Assembly: GCF_037071985.1 (NCBI RefSeq)
Contig: NZ_JAXHDF010000001.1
Span: 62,001 to 126,000, forward strand
DNA: 64,000 nucleotides
Direction: 5' to 3'
DNA from: Pseudogracilibacillus sp037071985
GTDB lineage: Bacteria > Bacillota > Bacilli > Bacillales > Amphibacillaceae
The position numbers were made by a program, and so were the translations under genes. This document shows positions 18,162 through 27,162 of the stretch, piece by piece. How positions within the stretch are numbered: position 1 is the stretch's first letter; the number at the start of each line of letters is the position of its first letter. Below the pieces are notes generated by a model. The model had not been told where the DNA came from, ran no database searches, and was given only the letters and a program-made list of their open reading frames with translations.

Positions 18162-18860
18162 ATGGAATACACAGCAATTAATACTAAAAAAAGTTATGAA
18201 AAAATAATTGATCACATTGTTTCTATGATTAAAAAAGGTCAGTTACAGCCTGGAGAGCGGCTAGAGTCAATTGAGAAACTAGCATCAAACTTTGGTGTGA
18301 GCAGATCTGTTATAAGAGAAGCACTAACAGGATTAAGAATGATGGGCTTAGTTCACATTCAGCACGGAGAAGGAACATTTATTGCTAATTTTAATCATGC
18401 TTCTTTATCAATCCCTGTCACTGCTTCTATTATCATGAAGAAGGAAGATATTAAAGAATTACTTGAAGTTCGAAAGATTTTAGAATCAGGAGCAGTTCGT
18501 TTAGCTGCCCTTCACCACACGCAGGAGGATATTCAAAAAATAGAACAAGCAATTGATGAAATGAAAAATAATCAACTTGATGAGACCGCTGACTATCATT
18601 TTCATTATTTAATCATTCAAGCTTCCCAAAATAAAATGTTAATGAGCTTATTGGAAAGCATCTCAAAAATCATGATTGAGACCATTCATGATGCCCAAAA
18701 GATTATCCTTAATAAAGAAGAAACAGCGGAACCTTTAATAAAGGACCATGAACTAATTTATCAAGCGATTATAAATAAACAACCTGATCAAGCAGAAAAA
18801 TATATGCTTCAGCATTTAAAGAGAGTTGAGACATTTCTCGAGCCATATATTAATAGATAA
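18162..18860 (+). CDS. lutR: GntR/FadR-family regulator of lactate utilisation
   Basis: A 232-residue FadR-subfamily GntR protein: an N-terminal winged helix (KIIDHIVSMI..., SRSVIREALTGL, HIQHGEGTFI) and an all-helical FCD effector domain from about residue 75. The ATG at 18162 follows AAAGGTG by 6-7 bases; an in-frame ATG at 18135 has no SD and is preceded directly by the palindrome. lutABC follows 14 bases later, so L-lactate or a related carboxylate is the likely effector. In B. subtilis lutR is not next to lutABC, so the linkage differs here. The name is by context. Confidence 0.82.
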   Translation: MEYTAINTKKSYEKIIDHIVSMIKKGQLQPGERLESIEKLASNFGVSRSVIREALTGLRMMGLVHIQHGEGTFIANFNHASLSIPVTASIIMKKEDIKELLEVRKILESGAVRLAALHHTQEDIQKIEQAIDEMKNNQLDETADYHFHYLIIQASQNKMLMSLLESISKIMIETIHDAQKIILNKEETAEPLIKDHELIYQAIINKQPDQAEKYMLQHLKRVETFLEPYINR

Positions 18861-18874
18861 GGAGGTTTAAGGTG

Positions 18875-19591
18875 ATGAAAGTATCGTTATTTATTACATG
18901 TGTCTGTGATATGGTTTATCCGACTGTCGGAAAACATACGGTTGATATTTTAGAAAGGGTTGGTTGTGAAGTAGATTTCCCAACAGCCCAAACATGTTGC
19001 GGACAACCAGCATTTAATAGTGGCTATTTGGATCAGTCTAAAAAAGCAATGAAGCAAATGATGAGGGCTTTTGAACACTCCAACTATGTAGTCGGACCTT
19101 CCGGCTCTTGTGTAGGCATGTTAAGAGAGTACCCCAAAATTTTTGCAGGGGATGAAGTATGGGAGAAGCGAGCGATTGATTTAGCAAATAAATCCTTTGA
19201 ATTGACTGAATTTTTAGTAGATATCCTTGGAGTAGTTGATGTTGGATCGACCTTTACCGGGAAAGTAACTTATCATCCATCTTGCCATATGACTAGAATA
19301 CTAGGGGTAAAACATGCACCTATTAAACTATTACAACATATTAAAGGGATCGACTTAGTGGAACTTCCTATGAAAGAAGACTGTTGCGGTTTTGGAGGTA
19401 CATTCGCGATAAAAAATGCTGCCATCTCAACAGAAATGGCAACAGAAAAATCCCAGCATGTATCAGAAACAGAAGCTCATTACCTAGTCGGAGGAGACAT
19501 GGCTTGTTTAATGAATATAGGTGGCAGAATGAATCGAGAAGGAAAAAAAGTGGAGATCATCCATATTGCTGAAATATTGAATTGGAATTAA
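18875..19591 (+). CDS. lutA: lactate utilisation protein LutA
   Basis: A 238-residue protein with two CCG-type cysteine motifs (TCCGQPAFNSG near residue 42 and DCCGFGGTF near 170), as in the electron-transfer subunit of the LutABC L-lactate oxidase and in heterodisulfide reductase/GlpC-like proteins. The start MKVSLFITC and overall length match the family. The ATG at 18875 lies 9 bases after GGAGG; a GTG one codon upstream is possible. The complex oxidises L-lactate to pyruvate in the cytosol. Confidence 0.93.
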   Translation: MKVSLFITCVCDMVYPTVGKHTVDILERVGCEVDFPTAQTCCGQPAFNSGYLDQSKKAMKQMMRAFEHSNYVVGPSGSCVGMLREYPKIFAGDEVWEKRAIDLANKSFELTEFLVDILGVVDVGSTFTGKVTYHPSCHMTRILGVKHAPIKLLQHIKGIDLVELPMKEDCCGFGGTFAIKNAAISTEMATEKSQHVSETEAHYLVGGDMACLMNIGGRMNREGKKVEIIHIAEILNWN

Positions 19592-19610
19592 TGCAAAAAG
19601 GAGGAGGCTT

Positions 19611-21029
19611 ATGGGTATTCAGATCAGTAACGAAACATATAAAGAACGAGTCAAAAAAGGATTAGAAGATAGATTTATGCGCAATGCAGTTGCAGAAGCT
19701 CAAGAACGTTTAAAAACAAATCGTGTGCTCTCGGAAGAAGGACTCGGGAATTGGGAGGAATGGCGGACTTTAGGAGAAGAAATTCGCAGCCATACGATCG
19801 AACATCTTGATTATTATTTGGAGCAATTAAGTGATCAAGTTGTGAAAAGAGGAGGCAATGTATTTTTTGCCCAAACAGCAAAAGAAGCAACAGATTATAT
19901 TAACAATATAGTAAAGCAAAAAAATGGTCAAAAAGTAGTAAAAGCAAAATCGATGGTGACAGAAGAGATTGGTTTAAATGCTGTTTTACAACAAGAAGGA
20001 GTGGAAGTTGTTGAAACGGATTTAGGTGAATGGATCCTCCAATTAGATGAAGATCCTCCTTCTCATATTGTTGCACCCGCCTTACATAAAGACAGAGAGA
20101 GAATTCGCGAAGTGTTTTCAGAGCAACGAGCATATAATGGAACTTCTCAGCCTGAAGATCTTACTCTTTTTGCACGTGAGCAGTTGCGAAAAGACTTTTT
20201 ATCAGCCGATATTGGGATTACCGGGTGTAATTTTGCAGTTGCAGAATCAGGAACAGTAACACTCGTCACAAATGAAGGAAATGCTAGACTTGCAACATCT
20301 CTACCTGACACCCATATAGCAGTGATGGGAATGGAAAGAATTGTTCCGACGTGGGAAGAACTTGATGTTTTGGTAAGTTTATTAACGAGAGCTGCAGTGG
20401 GTCAAAAGTTGACCAGCTATATTACGTCATTAACCGGCCCCCGTCTTGAGGGAGAAATTGACGGGCCATCTGAATTTCATCTTGTTATCGTAGATAATGG
20501 AAGATCAAAAATTCTTGGATCTGAATTTCAATCAGCACTTCATTGTATTCGTTGTGCAGCTTGTATTAATGTTTGCCCAGTTTATCGACATATTGGCGGC
20601 CATGCCTATGGCTCAATTTATCCAGGTCCAATTGGTGCGGTGATTACTCCCCTTTTAGATGGATATGAAAAGCATGAAGAACTTCCTTATGCTTCATCTC
20701 TTTGTGCTGCATGTACGGAAGCTTGTCCGGTTAAAATTCCGCTTCATGAACTATTAATTAAACATCGACAAGTCATTACAGAAGAAAACCCTTCTCTTTC
20801 TGAGAAAATGATGATGAACGGTTTTGCAGAATGGGCTTCTCATCCAGCCGCTTATAAACTTAGTACAAAAATGGCTAGACCTCTACTGGCACCATGGATC
20901 AAGTCGGAGAAAATCAAAAATGGACCCGGTCCGTTGAAAGCCTGGACAACTACACGCGATTTTCCAGCGCCTAACAAACAATCGTTTCGTTCTTGGTTTC
21001 AAAAGAGGCAGAAAGGAGAAGATAAATGA
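19611..21029 (+). CDS. lutB: lactate utilisation iron-sulfur protein LutB
   Basis: A 472-residue protein. An N-terminal LUD domain (about 70-300) is followed by two 4Fe-4S-type cysteine clusters (CIRCAACINVCP near 311 and CAACTEACP near 361) and a C-terminal tail, the LutB/LldF architecture. The ATG follows GGAGGAGG. It lies 19 bases after lutA and overlaps lutC by four bases. It passes electrons in lactate oxidation. Confidence 0.95.
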   Translation: MGIQISNETYKERVKKGLEDRFMRNAVAEAQERLKTNRVLSEEGLGNWEEWRTLGEEIRSHTIEHLDYYLEQLSDQVVKRGGNVFFAQTAKEATDYINNIVKQKNGQKVVKAKSMVTEEIGLNAVLQQEGVEVVETDLGEWILQLDEDPPSHIVAPALHKDRERIREVFSEQRAYNGTSQPEDLTLFAREQLRKDFLSADIGITGCNFAVAESGTVTLVTNEGNARLATSLPDTHIAVMGMERIVPTWEELDVLVSLLTRAAVGQKLTSYITSLTGPRLEGEIDGPSEFHLVIVDNGRSKILGSEFQSALHCIRCAACINVCPVYRHIGGHAYGSIYPGPIGAVITPLLDGYEKHEELPYASSLCAACTEACPVKIPLHELLIKHRQVITEENPSLSEKMMMNGFAEWASHPAAYKLSTKMARPLLAPWIKSEKIKNGPGPLKAWTTTRDFPAPNKQSFRSWFQKRQKGEDK

Positions 21030-21727
21030 TCCAAAACAGAGAAGAGTTTTTAAACCGGATTGCAAACCAATTAAATCGCCCTCGACAAAAAAATCAAGTA
21101 ATAAAACCTGTTTGGAAAAACCAGCCACAATGGGAGGTGATGAATCACTTCACTAAAGATGAGTTGGTAGACGTTTTAGAAGAACAATGCAAGGTGATTC
21201 ATACTACTTTTAAAAAGACTTCAAAAGAAAATTTGCCTACCATTCTACATGAAACAATTATCGAGTATGGTGGCGGTCCAATCATTTCATCAAAAGATGA
21301 ACGAAATGTACGGTTTGGACTGGATAGATTGTATAAAAAATTAACATCTGATGGGGTCGAAGTCCGCGAATGGTGTGAAGATAAAAGAAATGAGAATGTC
21401 CGTTATTCGGAGAGAGCGAATATCGGAATTACGTTTAGTGATCTCACACTTGCCGAGTCTGGAACGGTGACATTATTTAATGATAAAGCGAATAGCCGAA
21501 CAATTAGTCTCCTTCCTGTAAATTATATTGCGATCATTCCTAAAGAAACGCTCGTACCAAGAATGTCCCATGCAACTCGTCTTATTCACGAAAAAAATAA
21601 AAATGGGGAATTGCTCCCTTCATGCATTAGCTTTATTACTGGGCCAAGCAATAGTGCTGATATAGAGTTGAATTTAGTAGTAGGTGTACATGGGCCTGTA
21701 CAAGCATCTTACATTATTATCGAATAA
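21026..21727 (+). CDS. lutC: lactate utilisation protein LutC
   Basis: A 233-residue LUD-domain protein. Core motifs GITFSDLTLAESGTV and VPRMSHATRLIHE are typical. The ATG overlaps the lutB stop (ATGA), showing translational coupling. It is the last gene of the lutR-lutABC unit and is followed by a strong terminator. No lactate permease gene adjoins it. Confidence 0.94.
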   Translation: MIQNREEFLNRIANQLNRPRQKNQVIKPVWKNQPQWEVMNHFTKDELVDVLEEQCKVIHTTFKKTSKENLPTILHETIIEYGGGPIISSKDERNVRFGLDRLYKKLTSDGVEVREWCEDKRNENVRYSERANIGITFSDLTLAESGTVTLFNDKANSRTISLLPVNYIAIIPKETLVPRMSHATRLIHEKNKNGELLPSCISFITGPSNSADIELNLVVGVHGPVQASYIIIE

Positions 21728-21744
21728 TTTAGTAAAGAGCAGAT

Positions 21745-21785
21745 AAAAAAACTCGCTGCTAAAACGAATCGACAGCGAGTTTTTC
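21745..21785. terminator. terminator between lutC and the ROK kinase gene
   Basis: AAACTCGCTG (21749-21758) pairs perfectly with CAGCGAGTTT (21773-21782), flanked by A and T runs on both sides. It can serve both convergent units; the T-run overlaps the end of the ROK gene. Confidence 0.88.
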
Positions 21786-22647
21786 AATTCTTATTTAGCA
21801 GGTCTTGAGCCAATAAAAAACAACCTATTAACGCCTGCTCATCATTTAATGCGGGAGCAACGATATATTCCTCTAAATTTGGGGTTGAAATATAATCATT
21901 CATTAATTGCTTAAACTTTTGTCGAATCATTATATATAAATTTGTATGATTCATTACGCCCCCACCAATGATAACTTTCTCAACTCGTAAAGCCAGTGTA
22001 TATGTAAAAATTGCTTGTGCTAAATAATCAGCAATCAACTCCCAAACATCTTTTCGATTATATAAAGTTGTTGCAGTGACACCATATCGAGCTTCAATAG
22101 CAGGTCCAGAAGCTAATCCTTCCAGGCAATCCTCATGATATGGACATATTCCTTTGAATAAATCTTGTTTATTTTTCCTCACTAAAATATGACCCATCTC
22201 CGGATGACTAAATCCTTCTAAGATATTACCGTTTATAATCGCTCCTCCCCCAATACCAGTACCAACCGTTAAATAGAGGCAACTCGAAACATCTCTAGCC
22301 GCTCCTTTATGATATTCGCCATATGCCGAAGCATTAACATCTGTTGTCCAAGCAACATGCACCTTGTATTTCTCTCTTATTGATCCAATGAAATTAAAAT
22401 AGTCCCAACCTACCTTAGGGGTAGATGTGATATATCCATAGTGTGGAGAATCTTTATTTACATCAATGGGGCCAAAAGAACCTATTCCTATTGCATGAAT
22501 TGAAAAACAATCAAAAAAAGCAACTACCTTTTGAAGTGTTTCGGCTGGTGTCGTTGTTGCAATCATTACTTTATCTAGGATCTTTTCTCCATCTTCTGTA
22601 ACAGCACAAACAAATTTAGTACCACCTGCTTCGATTGCACCAATCAC
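21784..22647 (-). CDS. ROK-family fructokinase-type sugar kinase
   Basis: A 287-residue ROK kinase. It has the N-terminal ATP-binding AIEAGGTKF, catalytic Asp in TTDVNASAYGE, GTGIGGG phosphate loop, and the ROK zinc site His plus Cys set (GHILV... CPYHEDCLEG). Similarity in layout to B. subtilis fructokinases GmuE/YdhR suggests fructose or mannose 6-phosphorylation. The start is GTG at 22647 after GGGGGG. It lies 15 bases after the YxeA-like gene, likely one operon. Confidence 0.85.
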   Translation of the reverse strand: MIGAIEAGGTKFVCAVTEDGEKILDKVMIATTTPAETLQKVVAFFDCFSIHAIGIGSFGPIDVNKDSPHYGYITSTPKVGWDYFNFIGSIREKYKVHVAWTTDVNASAYGEYHKGAARDVSSCLYLTVGTGIGGGAIINGNILEGFSHPEMGHILVRKNKQDLFKGICPYHEDCLEGLASGPAIEARYGVTATTLYNRKDVWELIADYLAQAIFTYTLALRVEKVIIGGGVMNHTNLYIMIRQKFKQLMNDYISTPNLEEYIVAPALNDEQALIGCFLLAQDLLNKN

Positions 22648-22662
22648 AAAAAGCCCCCCAAA

Positions 22663-22986
22663 TCATAAGTTTTTTTTAACTTTCTCAGGTAAATCTTCTT
22701 TACTAATAAACTCATACTTTTTCACTTTATCATTTCTAACATATAGTTTTATAACTTTACCTTTCTGAATAGTATCTTCAATGATAAATGTTTGAGTTCC
22801 ATGGTTTCCCTCTTCATCAACAATTGGAAGTGTATACTCTACTTTATCAAAATTACTAGTGACATATTCTTCAGGAATCGTGCCATAAAGATGAACAGTG
22901 TTTGTGTTAAAAAACAGAAATCCGCCAATAAAAACAACTCCTAGCGAAGAAAAGATGATGCTACTAAATAAAACTCGTTTGTTCAT
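22663..22986 (-). CDS. YxeA-like (DUF1093) small exported protein
   Basis: A 107-residue protein with an N-terminal membrane helix (about 7-27) and a small beta-rich domain of the DUF1093/YxeA type, whose role is poorly known. The ATG at 22986 is used because AGGAGG precedes it; the in-frame upstream extension has no SD. It sits directly before the ROK kinase gene. Confidence 0.7.
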   Translation of the reverse strand: MNKRVLFSSIIFSSLGVVFIGGFLFFNTNTVHLYGTIPEEYVTSNFDKVEYTLPIVDEEGNHGTQTFIIEDTIQKGKVIKLYVRNDKVKKYEFISKEDLPEKVKKNL

Positions 22987-23110
22987 TGGACAATTCCTCC
23001 TACAAAAAGTAAGTATATTATACATCAAATTACCCAAATTCGAGCCTAATTAGTCATCTATTTTTCTTGTAATTTTTTCAATAGTATTAATCAGTCATTT
23101 CCTATGTAAA

Positions 23111-23145
23111 AAAATAAAAAACTATCCATAATCAGATAGTTTGAT
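23111..23145 (-). terminator. terminator after pstB
   Basis: AAACTATC (23119-23126) pairs with GATAGTTT (23135-23142) around an 8-base loop. On the minus strand a T-rich run follows. It ends the pst operon. Confidence 0.75.
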
Positions 23146-23172
23146 AGGGATATATAGTTTTAAAAATCTAGT

Positions 23173-24006
23173 TTATCCAAATAATCCGTTAATATATGCT
23201 TCTGTTCTTCTGTCACTTGGACGATTGAAAATATCGTTTGTTTCTGCAAATTCAACTACTTCTCCATCTAAGAAAAAGGCGGTTCGATCAGAGATCCTCG
23301 CTGCTTGTTGCATATTATGGGTGACTATAGCAATCGTATATTTTCCCTTTAACTCTCTGATTAGTTCCTCTACTTTCAAAGTAGATTTAGGATCTAGAGC
23401 GGAAGTGGGCTCATCCATTAAAATAACCTCTGGTTCAATGGCTAAACATCTAGCTATACATAGTCGTTGTTGTTGTCCCCCAGAAAGACGATACGCGCTT
23501 TCATGCAAACGGTCCTTTACTTCATCCCATATATAAGCATTGCGCAAACTTGTTTCTACAATTTCATCTAAAATCATTTTATTTTTTATTCCATGAATTT
23601 TAGGCCCATATGCAATATTCTCATAAATGGACTTAGGAAAGGGATTCGGCTTTTGAAAGACCATCCCAACTTGGGTTCGTAATTTTTCTGCACGTAAACT
23701 TGGGTCATAAAGGCTCTTATTATCGTACAGTATCTTACCTGTTATACGGACGTTTGGAATTAAATCTACCATTCTATTTAATGCCTTCAGATAAGTAGAT
23801 TTCCCACAACCAGAGGGGCCAATAATTGCAGTCACTTCTTTTTCGTGAAACGTAAGATTTATATTTTTTAATGCATGTGTATCTCCATACCACAAATTAA
23901 AGTTTTGAGCTTCAAAAATTGTTTTACTTTTAGCTTCGACTGACTTTAACAATTTCACATTTGATCCTTGATTATCTTTTGGACGTTCTATGGTAACTGT
24001 ATTCAT
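23173..24006 (-). CDS. pstB: phosphate ABC transporter ATP-binding protein PstB
   Basis: A 277-residue ATPase: Walker A GPSGCGKST, signature SGGQQQR, Walker B VILMDEPTSALDP, with the Pst-type LNRMVDLIPN insert after Walker A. It powers high-affinity phosphate uptake with PstA and PstC. The ATG follows AAGGAGAG. It is the last gene of pstSCAB. A single pstB is present (B. subtilis has two) and no phoU is linked. Confidence 0.95.
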   Translation of the reverse strand: MNTVTIERPKDNQGSNVKLLKSVEAKSKTIFEAQNFNLWYGDTHALKNINLTFHEKEVTAIIGPSGCGKSTYLKALNRMVDLIPNVRITGKILYDNKSLYDPSLRAEKLRTQVGMVFQKPNPFPKSIYENIAYGPKIHGIKNKMILDEIVETSLRNAYIWDEVKDRLHESAYRLSGGQQQRLCIARCLAIEPEVILMDEPTSALDPKSTLKVEELIRELKGKYTIAIVTHNMQQAARISDRTAFFLDGEVVEFAETNDIFNRPSDRRTEAYINGLFG

Positions 24007-24020
24007 ACTTTTCTCTCTCC

Positions 24021-24917
24021 TTATTGATACGTTTTTTGAAACTTATTACGAATTAAAATAGCTGTCAGATTTAATCCAAGAAGTAATACTAATAAAACAA
24101 TAATCGTAGCAGCAGCTAAATTTGCATATTCTCGAACCATTGTTGAATCCAATGTCCAGTAATAAATTTGAACCGGTAAGACAGTAAATTTATCAAAAAT
24201 ACTACTTGGTAAAGAAATTAAAAATGCTGGAATTCCTATGACAATTAATGGTGCTGTTTCACCGATCGCTCTTGATAAAGATAAAATGGCTCCAGTTAGA
24301 ATACTCGGTAATGCTGACGGTAAGATAACATTTCGAATGGTTTGCCACTTTGTTGCTCCCATCCCGAAAGATGCTTCACTTAAATGGGGCGGTACAGCCC
24401 TGATTGCTTCCTGGCTTGCAACGATTGATATCGGTAAAATAAGTAAAGCCATCGTAAGCCCTCCAGCTAAGACTATATTACCTAATTGAAGACCACGTAC
24501 AAAAACGGTCATGCCAAGAATGCCATAAACGATTGATGGAACACCAGCTAAATTTGCTATATTTGTTTGGATAAGTGATCGAATTATCCCTTTCTTCGTA
24601 TAAAGTTCCAAATAAATCGCTGTTCCTACTCCTATAATCATTGTCACTGGTGCAACCACGAGCATCAGCCATACTGTACCAAGAATTGGACCTAATATTC
24701 CTGCTTTCTCTGGACTTGTTGAAAGTTTATTTGTCAAAAAACCCGTGTTTATCCAACTTAGTCCATCAGAAAATACTTTATATAGTAACACACCTAAAAC
24801 AACGATACCGAATGAAGTCGCTAATAGAAAAACAATTTTCGCTATCTTATTTAACACAATTCGAATATTCATTCGTTTTTCAATATGTTTCATATCAACG
24901 TACTCGATGAGATACAC
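24021..24917 (-). CDS. pstA: phosphate ABC transporter permease PstA
   Basis: A permease of about 298 residues with six membrane segments and the EAA-type loop MGATKWQTIRNVILPSALP. The start is uncertain: the GTG at 24917 overlaps the GGGAGG SD, while the in-frame ATGs at 24893 and 24872 (MKHIEKR, MNIRIV) lie farther from it than usual. It forms the phosphate channel with PstC, whose gene ends 14 bases upstream. Confidence 0.93.
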   Translation of the reverse strand: MYLIEYVDMKHIEKRMNIRIVLNKIAKIVFLLATSFGIVVLGVLLYKVFSDGLSWINTGFLTNKLSTSPEKAGILGPILGTVWLMLVVAPVTMIIGVGTAIYLELYTKKGIIRSLIQTNIANLAGVPSIVYGILGMTVFVRGLQLGNIVLAGGLTMALLILPISIVASQEAIRAVPPHLSEASFGMGATKWQTIRNVILPSALPSILTGAILSLSRAIGETAPLIVIGIPAFLISLPSSIFDKFTVLPVQIYYWTLDSTMVREYANLAAATIIVLLVLLLGLNLTAILIRNKFQKTYQ

Positions 24918-24931
24918 CTCCCACTTTTTGT

Positions 24932-25882
24932 TTATTCATATTGTGCTTTCCACTTTTTTGATATAAATCTTGCAATTAAATTCATTAAAAGAGTAAAAAC
25001 GAACAATGTCATAGCAACTGCATAAAGACTGTAATAAATGGTTGAACCTGCGGGTGCGTCCCCACCTGTTACCTCAACGATGTATGCAGTCATTGTTTGC
25101 ATCGATTTTGTGACATCGAAGGAAAAATTCTTTGTACTTCCGCTTGCAATTGTAACGATCATTGTTTCCCCAATTGCTCTAGAGATAGCTAAAACAATCG
25201 ATGCAATAATTCCAGATAATGCACTTGGGATTACAATTTTAATTACTACTTCAAGTTTTGTTGCCCCCATAGCCAGTGCTCCTTCACGCATCGAAAAAGG
25301 TACAGCATTCATTGCATCTTCAGATAATGAAGCGATCATTGGAATGATCATGATTCCCATCACTATTCCAGGACTCAAAATATTTGTTGCTTCAAGCCCT
25401 GGAATAATGTTTTTTAATAAAGGGGTAACAAGCGTAAAAGCAAAGAAGCCATATACAATAGTCGGAATTCCTGCTAACACTTCAAGAAGTGGTTTACATA
25501 CTCTCCTTATTTTAGCTGGAGCATATTCACTTAAATATATTGCTGACATTAAGCCAATAGGAAGTGCTACGAACATCGCAATCAACGTAGAAGTGAATGT
25601 CCCCATCAATAATGGAAGAACTCCAAATGAGGGATTTGAACTTAATGGTTTAAGTACAGTCCCAGTGAAAAATTCCAGAAAAGATACTTCTTTAAAGAAA
25701 TGGATCGATTCTGAAATTAGAATGTAAATGATCCCTATCGTTGTACAAACAGTTATACTGGCGATTAAAAATAACAGGACAGGAATTACCTTTTCACCAT
25801 TTCTACGCCACTGGTTTTTTTGATAACTTTGTTCAATAATCTGTTGTACATCTATCTTTTTCGTTTCAGGTGATATTGCCAT
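24932..25882 (-). CDS. pstC: phosphate ABC transporter permease PstC
   Basis: A 316-residue permease. A cytosolic N-terminus of about 30 residues is followed by six membrane segments, with the typical loop ALAMGATKLEVVIKIVIPSAL and the earlier PIGLMSAIYLSEYA. The ATG follows AGAGAGG. It lies 35 bases after pstS within the Pho-controlled operon. Confidence 0.95.
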   Translation of the reverse strand: MAISPETKKIDVQQIIEQSYQKNQWRRNGEKVIPVLLFLIASITVCTTIGIIYILISESIHFFKEVSFLEFFTGTVLKPLSSNPSFGVLPLLMGTFTSTLIAMFVALPIGLMSAIYLSEYAPAKIRRVCKPLLEVLAGIPTIVYGFFAFTLVTPLLKNIIPGLEATNILSPGIVMGIMIIPMIASLSEDAMNAVPFSMREGALAMGATKLEVVIKIVIPSALSGIIASIVLAISRAIGETMIVTIASGSTKNFSFDVTKSMQTMTAYIVEVTGGDAPAGSTIYYSLYAVAMTLFVFTLLMNLIARFISKKWKAQYE

Positions 25883-25917
25883 AAGTAAACCTCTCTTCTA
25901 TTAAACTATTCATGAAG

Positions 25918-26925
25918 TTACTTAAGTTCCCGAATAAACTCTAAATTTTCATTAATTTCATCTCCTGGAATTGGAGCAAATCCTGTCTCACCAGCAAACT
26001 CATTGATGCTTTCCAGAACATATTCAGTAAAATCTAGTACTTGAGGTTTTTCTTTTGCGTGATTTACATTTAGATAAGTAAATACTGGTCTTGTAAAGGG
26101 CGCATAATCCCCATCTTCAGCAATCGTGTCTAAAGAAGGTTCAACTGAGCCATTTCCGAAATCTACGCTTACTGCTTGCAACTTATCTTGGTTTGTCACA
26201 TAGTATCCAAATCCGAAAAACGCAATTCCATTTTTATCATCTTCGATCAAGTTTACGAGAGTTGAATATTCTTGTTGTAAATTTATATCTTCAACTAGGT
26301 CGTTTTCTTCTAACACATTTTCAAAGAAAAATTCATATGTTCCATGGTTTTCATTTGGGCCATACGTATTAATTTTTTCGTTCGGCCAATCAGGATTAAT
26401 ATCAGACCAATTGGTCACTTCACCATCCGCTAAGAAAATGTTTTTTAAGTCTTCTGCAGTCATTTCACTTGCCCAATCATTATCTTTATTAACTACAAAC
26501 GTTAGACCATCTAAAGCAACTTTAAGCTCTTTTACCTCTATTCCTAATTCCTCAGCTTTCTCCGCTTCTTCATCTTTGATTTGTCTAGAAGCATCATTAA
26601 AATCTGTACCGTTTTCTACTAAAAACTTTTCAAAACCTGCACTTGTCCCTGATCTACTAACCTCAACAGAAACATCCTCTTGTTTAGTTATCATATATTC
26701 TTCAGCAATTCTTGCCATCAGTGGATACACAGTGCCCGATCCGTCAATTACTACACTACCTTCTAATTCTGTGTTCCCCTCTTCTTCTGCAGTTTTTGTA
26801 TCCGAATCTGCATTACCGTTTGTTTCCCCTTCTGAGTTTCCGGATGCAGAATTTTGACAAGCTGCTAATATAACCGCCAAGATTCCGATTACGATTAGTC
26901 TCCAACTACTTTTTAATAATTTCAT
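25918..26925 (-). CDS. pstS: phosphate-binding lipoprotein PstS
   Basis: A 335-residue periplasmic-type binding lipoprotein. The signal peptide ends in ILAAC, followed by a Ser/Asn/Glu-rich linker. The mature part shows DGSGTVYPLM and the phosphate-loop stretch SRSGTSAGFEKF. The ATG at 26925 follows GGGAGAGG; a longer reading to 26955 contains that SD and is rejected. It captures phosphate outside the cell. A tandem Pho box and -10 lie directly upstream. Confidence 0.94.
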   Translation of the reverse strand: MKLLKSSWRLIVIGILAVILAACQNSASGNSEGETNGNADSDTKTAEEEGNTELEGSVVIDGSGTVYPLMARIAEEYMITKQEDVSVEVSRSGTSAGFEKFLVENGTDFNDASRQIKDEEAEKAEELGIEVKELKVALDGLTFVVNKDNDWASEMTAEDLKNIFLADGEVTNWSDINPDWPNEKINTYGPNENHGTYEFFFENVLEENDLVEDINLQQEYSTLVNLIEDDKNGIAFFGFGYYVTNQDKLQAVSVDFGNGSVEPSLDTIAEDGDYAPFTRPVFTYLNVNHAKEKPQVLDFTEYVLESINEFAGETGFAPIPGDEINENLEFIRELK

Positions 26926-26965
26926 ACTTGTTCCTCTCCCTTTAGTTATTTTCACTTACAGCTTT

Positions 26966-27019
26966 AGTATAAAATCGAATTGTTTATTAACGATTAATTT
27001 GGAGTAAATTTTATGTAAA
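26966..27019 (-). promoter_or_regulatory. PhoP-activated promoter of pstS with tandem Pho boxes
   Basis: On the minus strand four hexamers repeat every 11 bases: TTTACA, TTTACT, TTAATC, TAAACA (27019 to 26981). They match the TT(A/T/C)ACA direct repeats bound by PhoP. A TATACT -10 (26971-26966) follows 9 bases later, so the boxes fall at about -22 to -60, as in known B. subtilis Pho promoters. This predicts induction under phosphate limitation. Confidence 0.8.
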
Positions 27020-27162
27020 GTTTTAAATCACTTCTATTTATCCTTTTGAAAAGCATGTAAGTTATCTACCTAATGAACAATGAAATATTTAATTCACTTT
27101 GCGTTCATATTAGACTTCTAAACTATAAGATGTAGTAAATTTTTTTAAGGAGATGGTATTCT

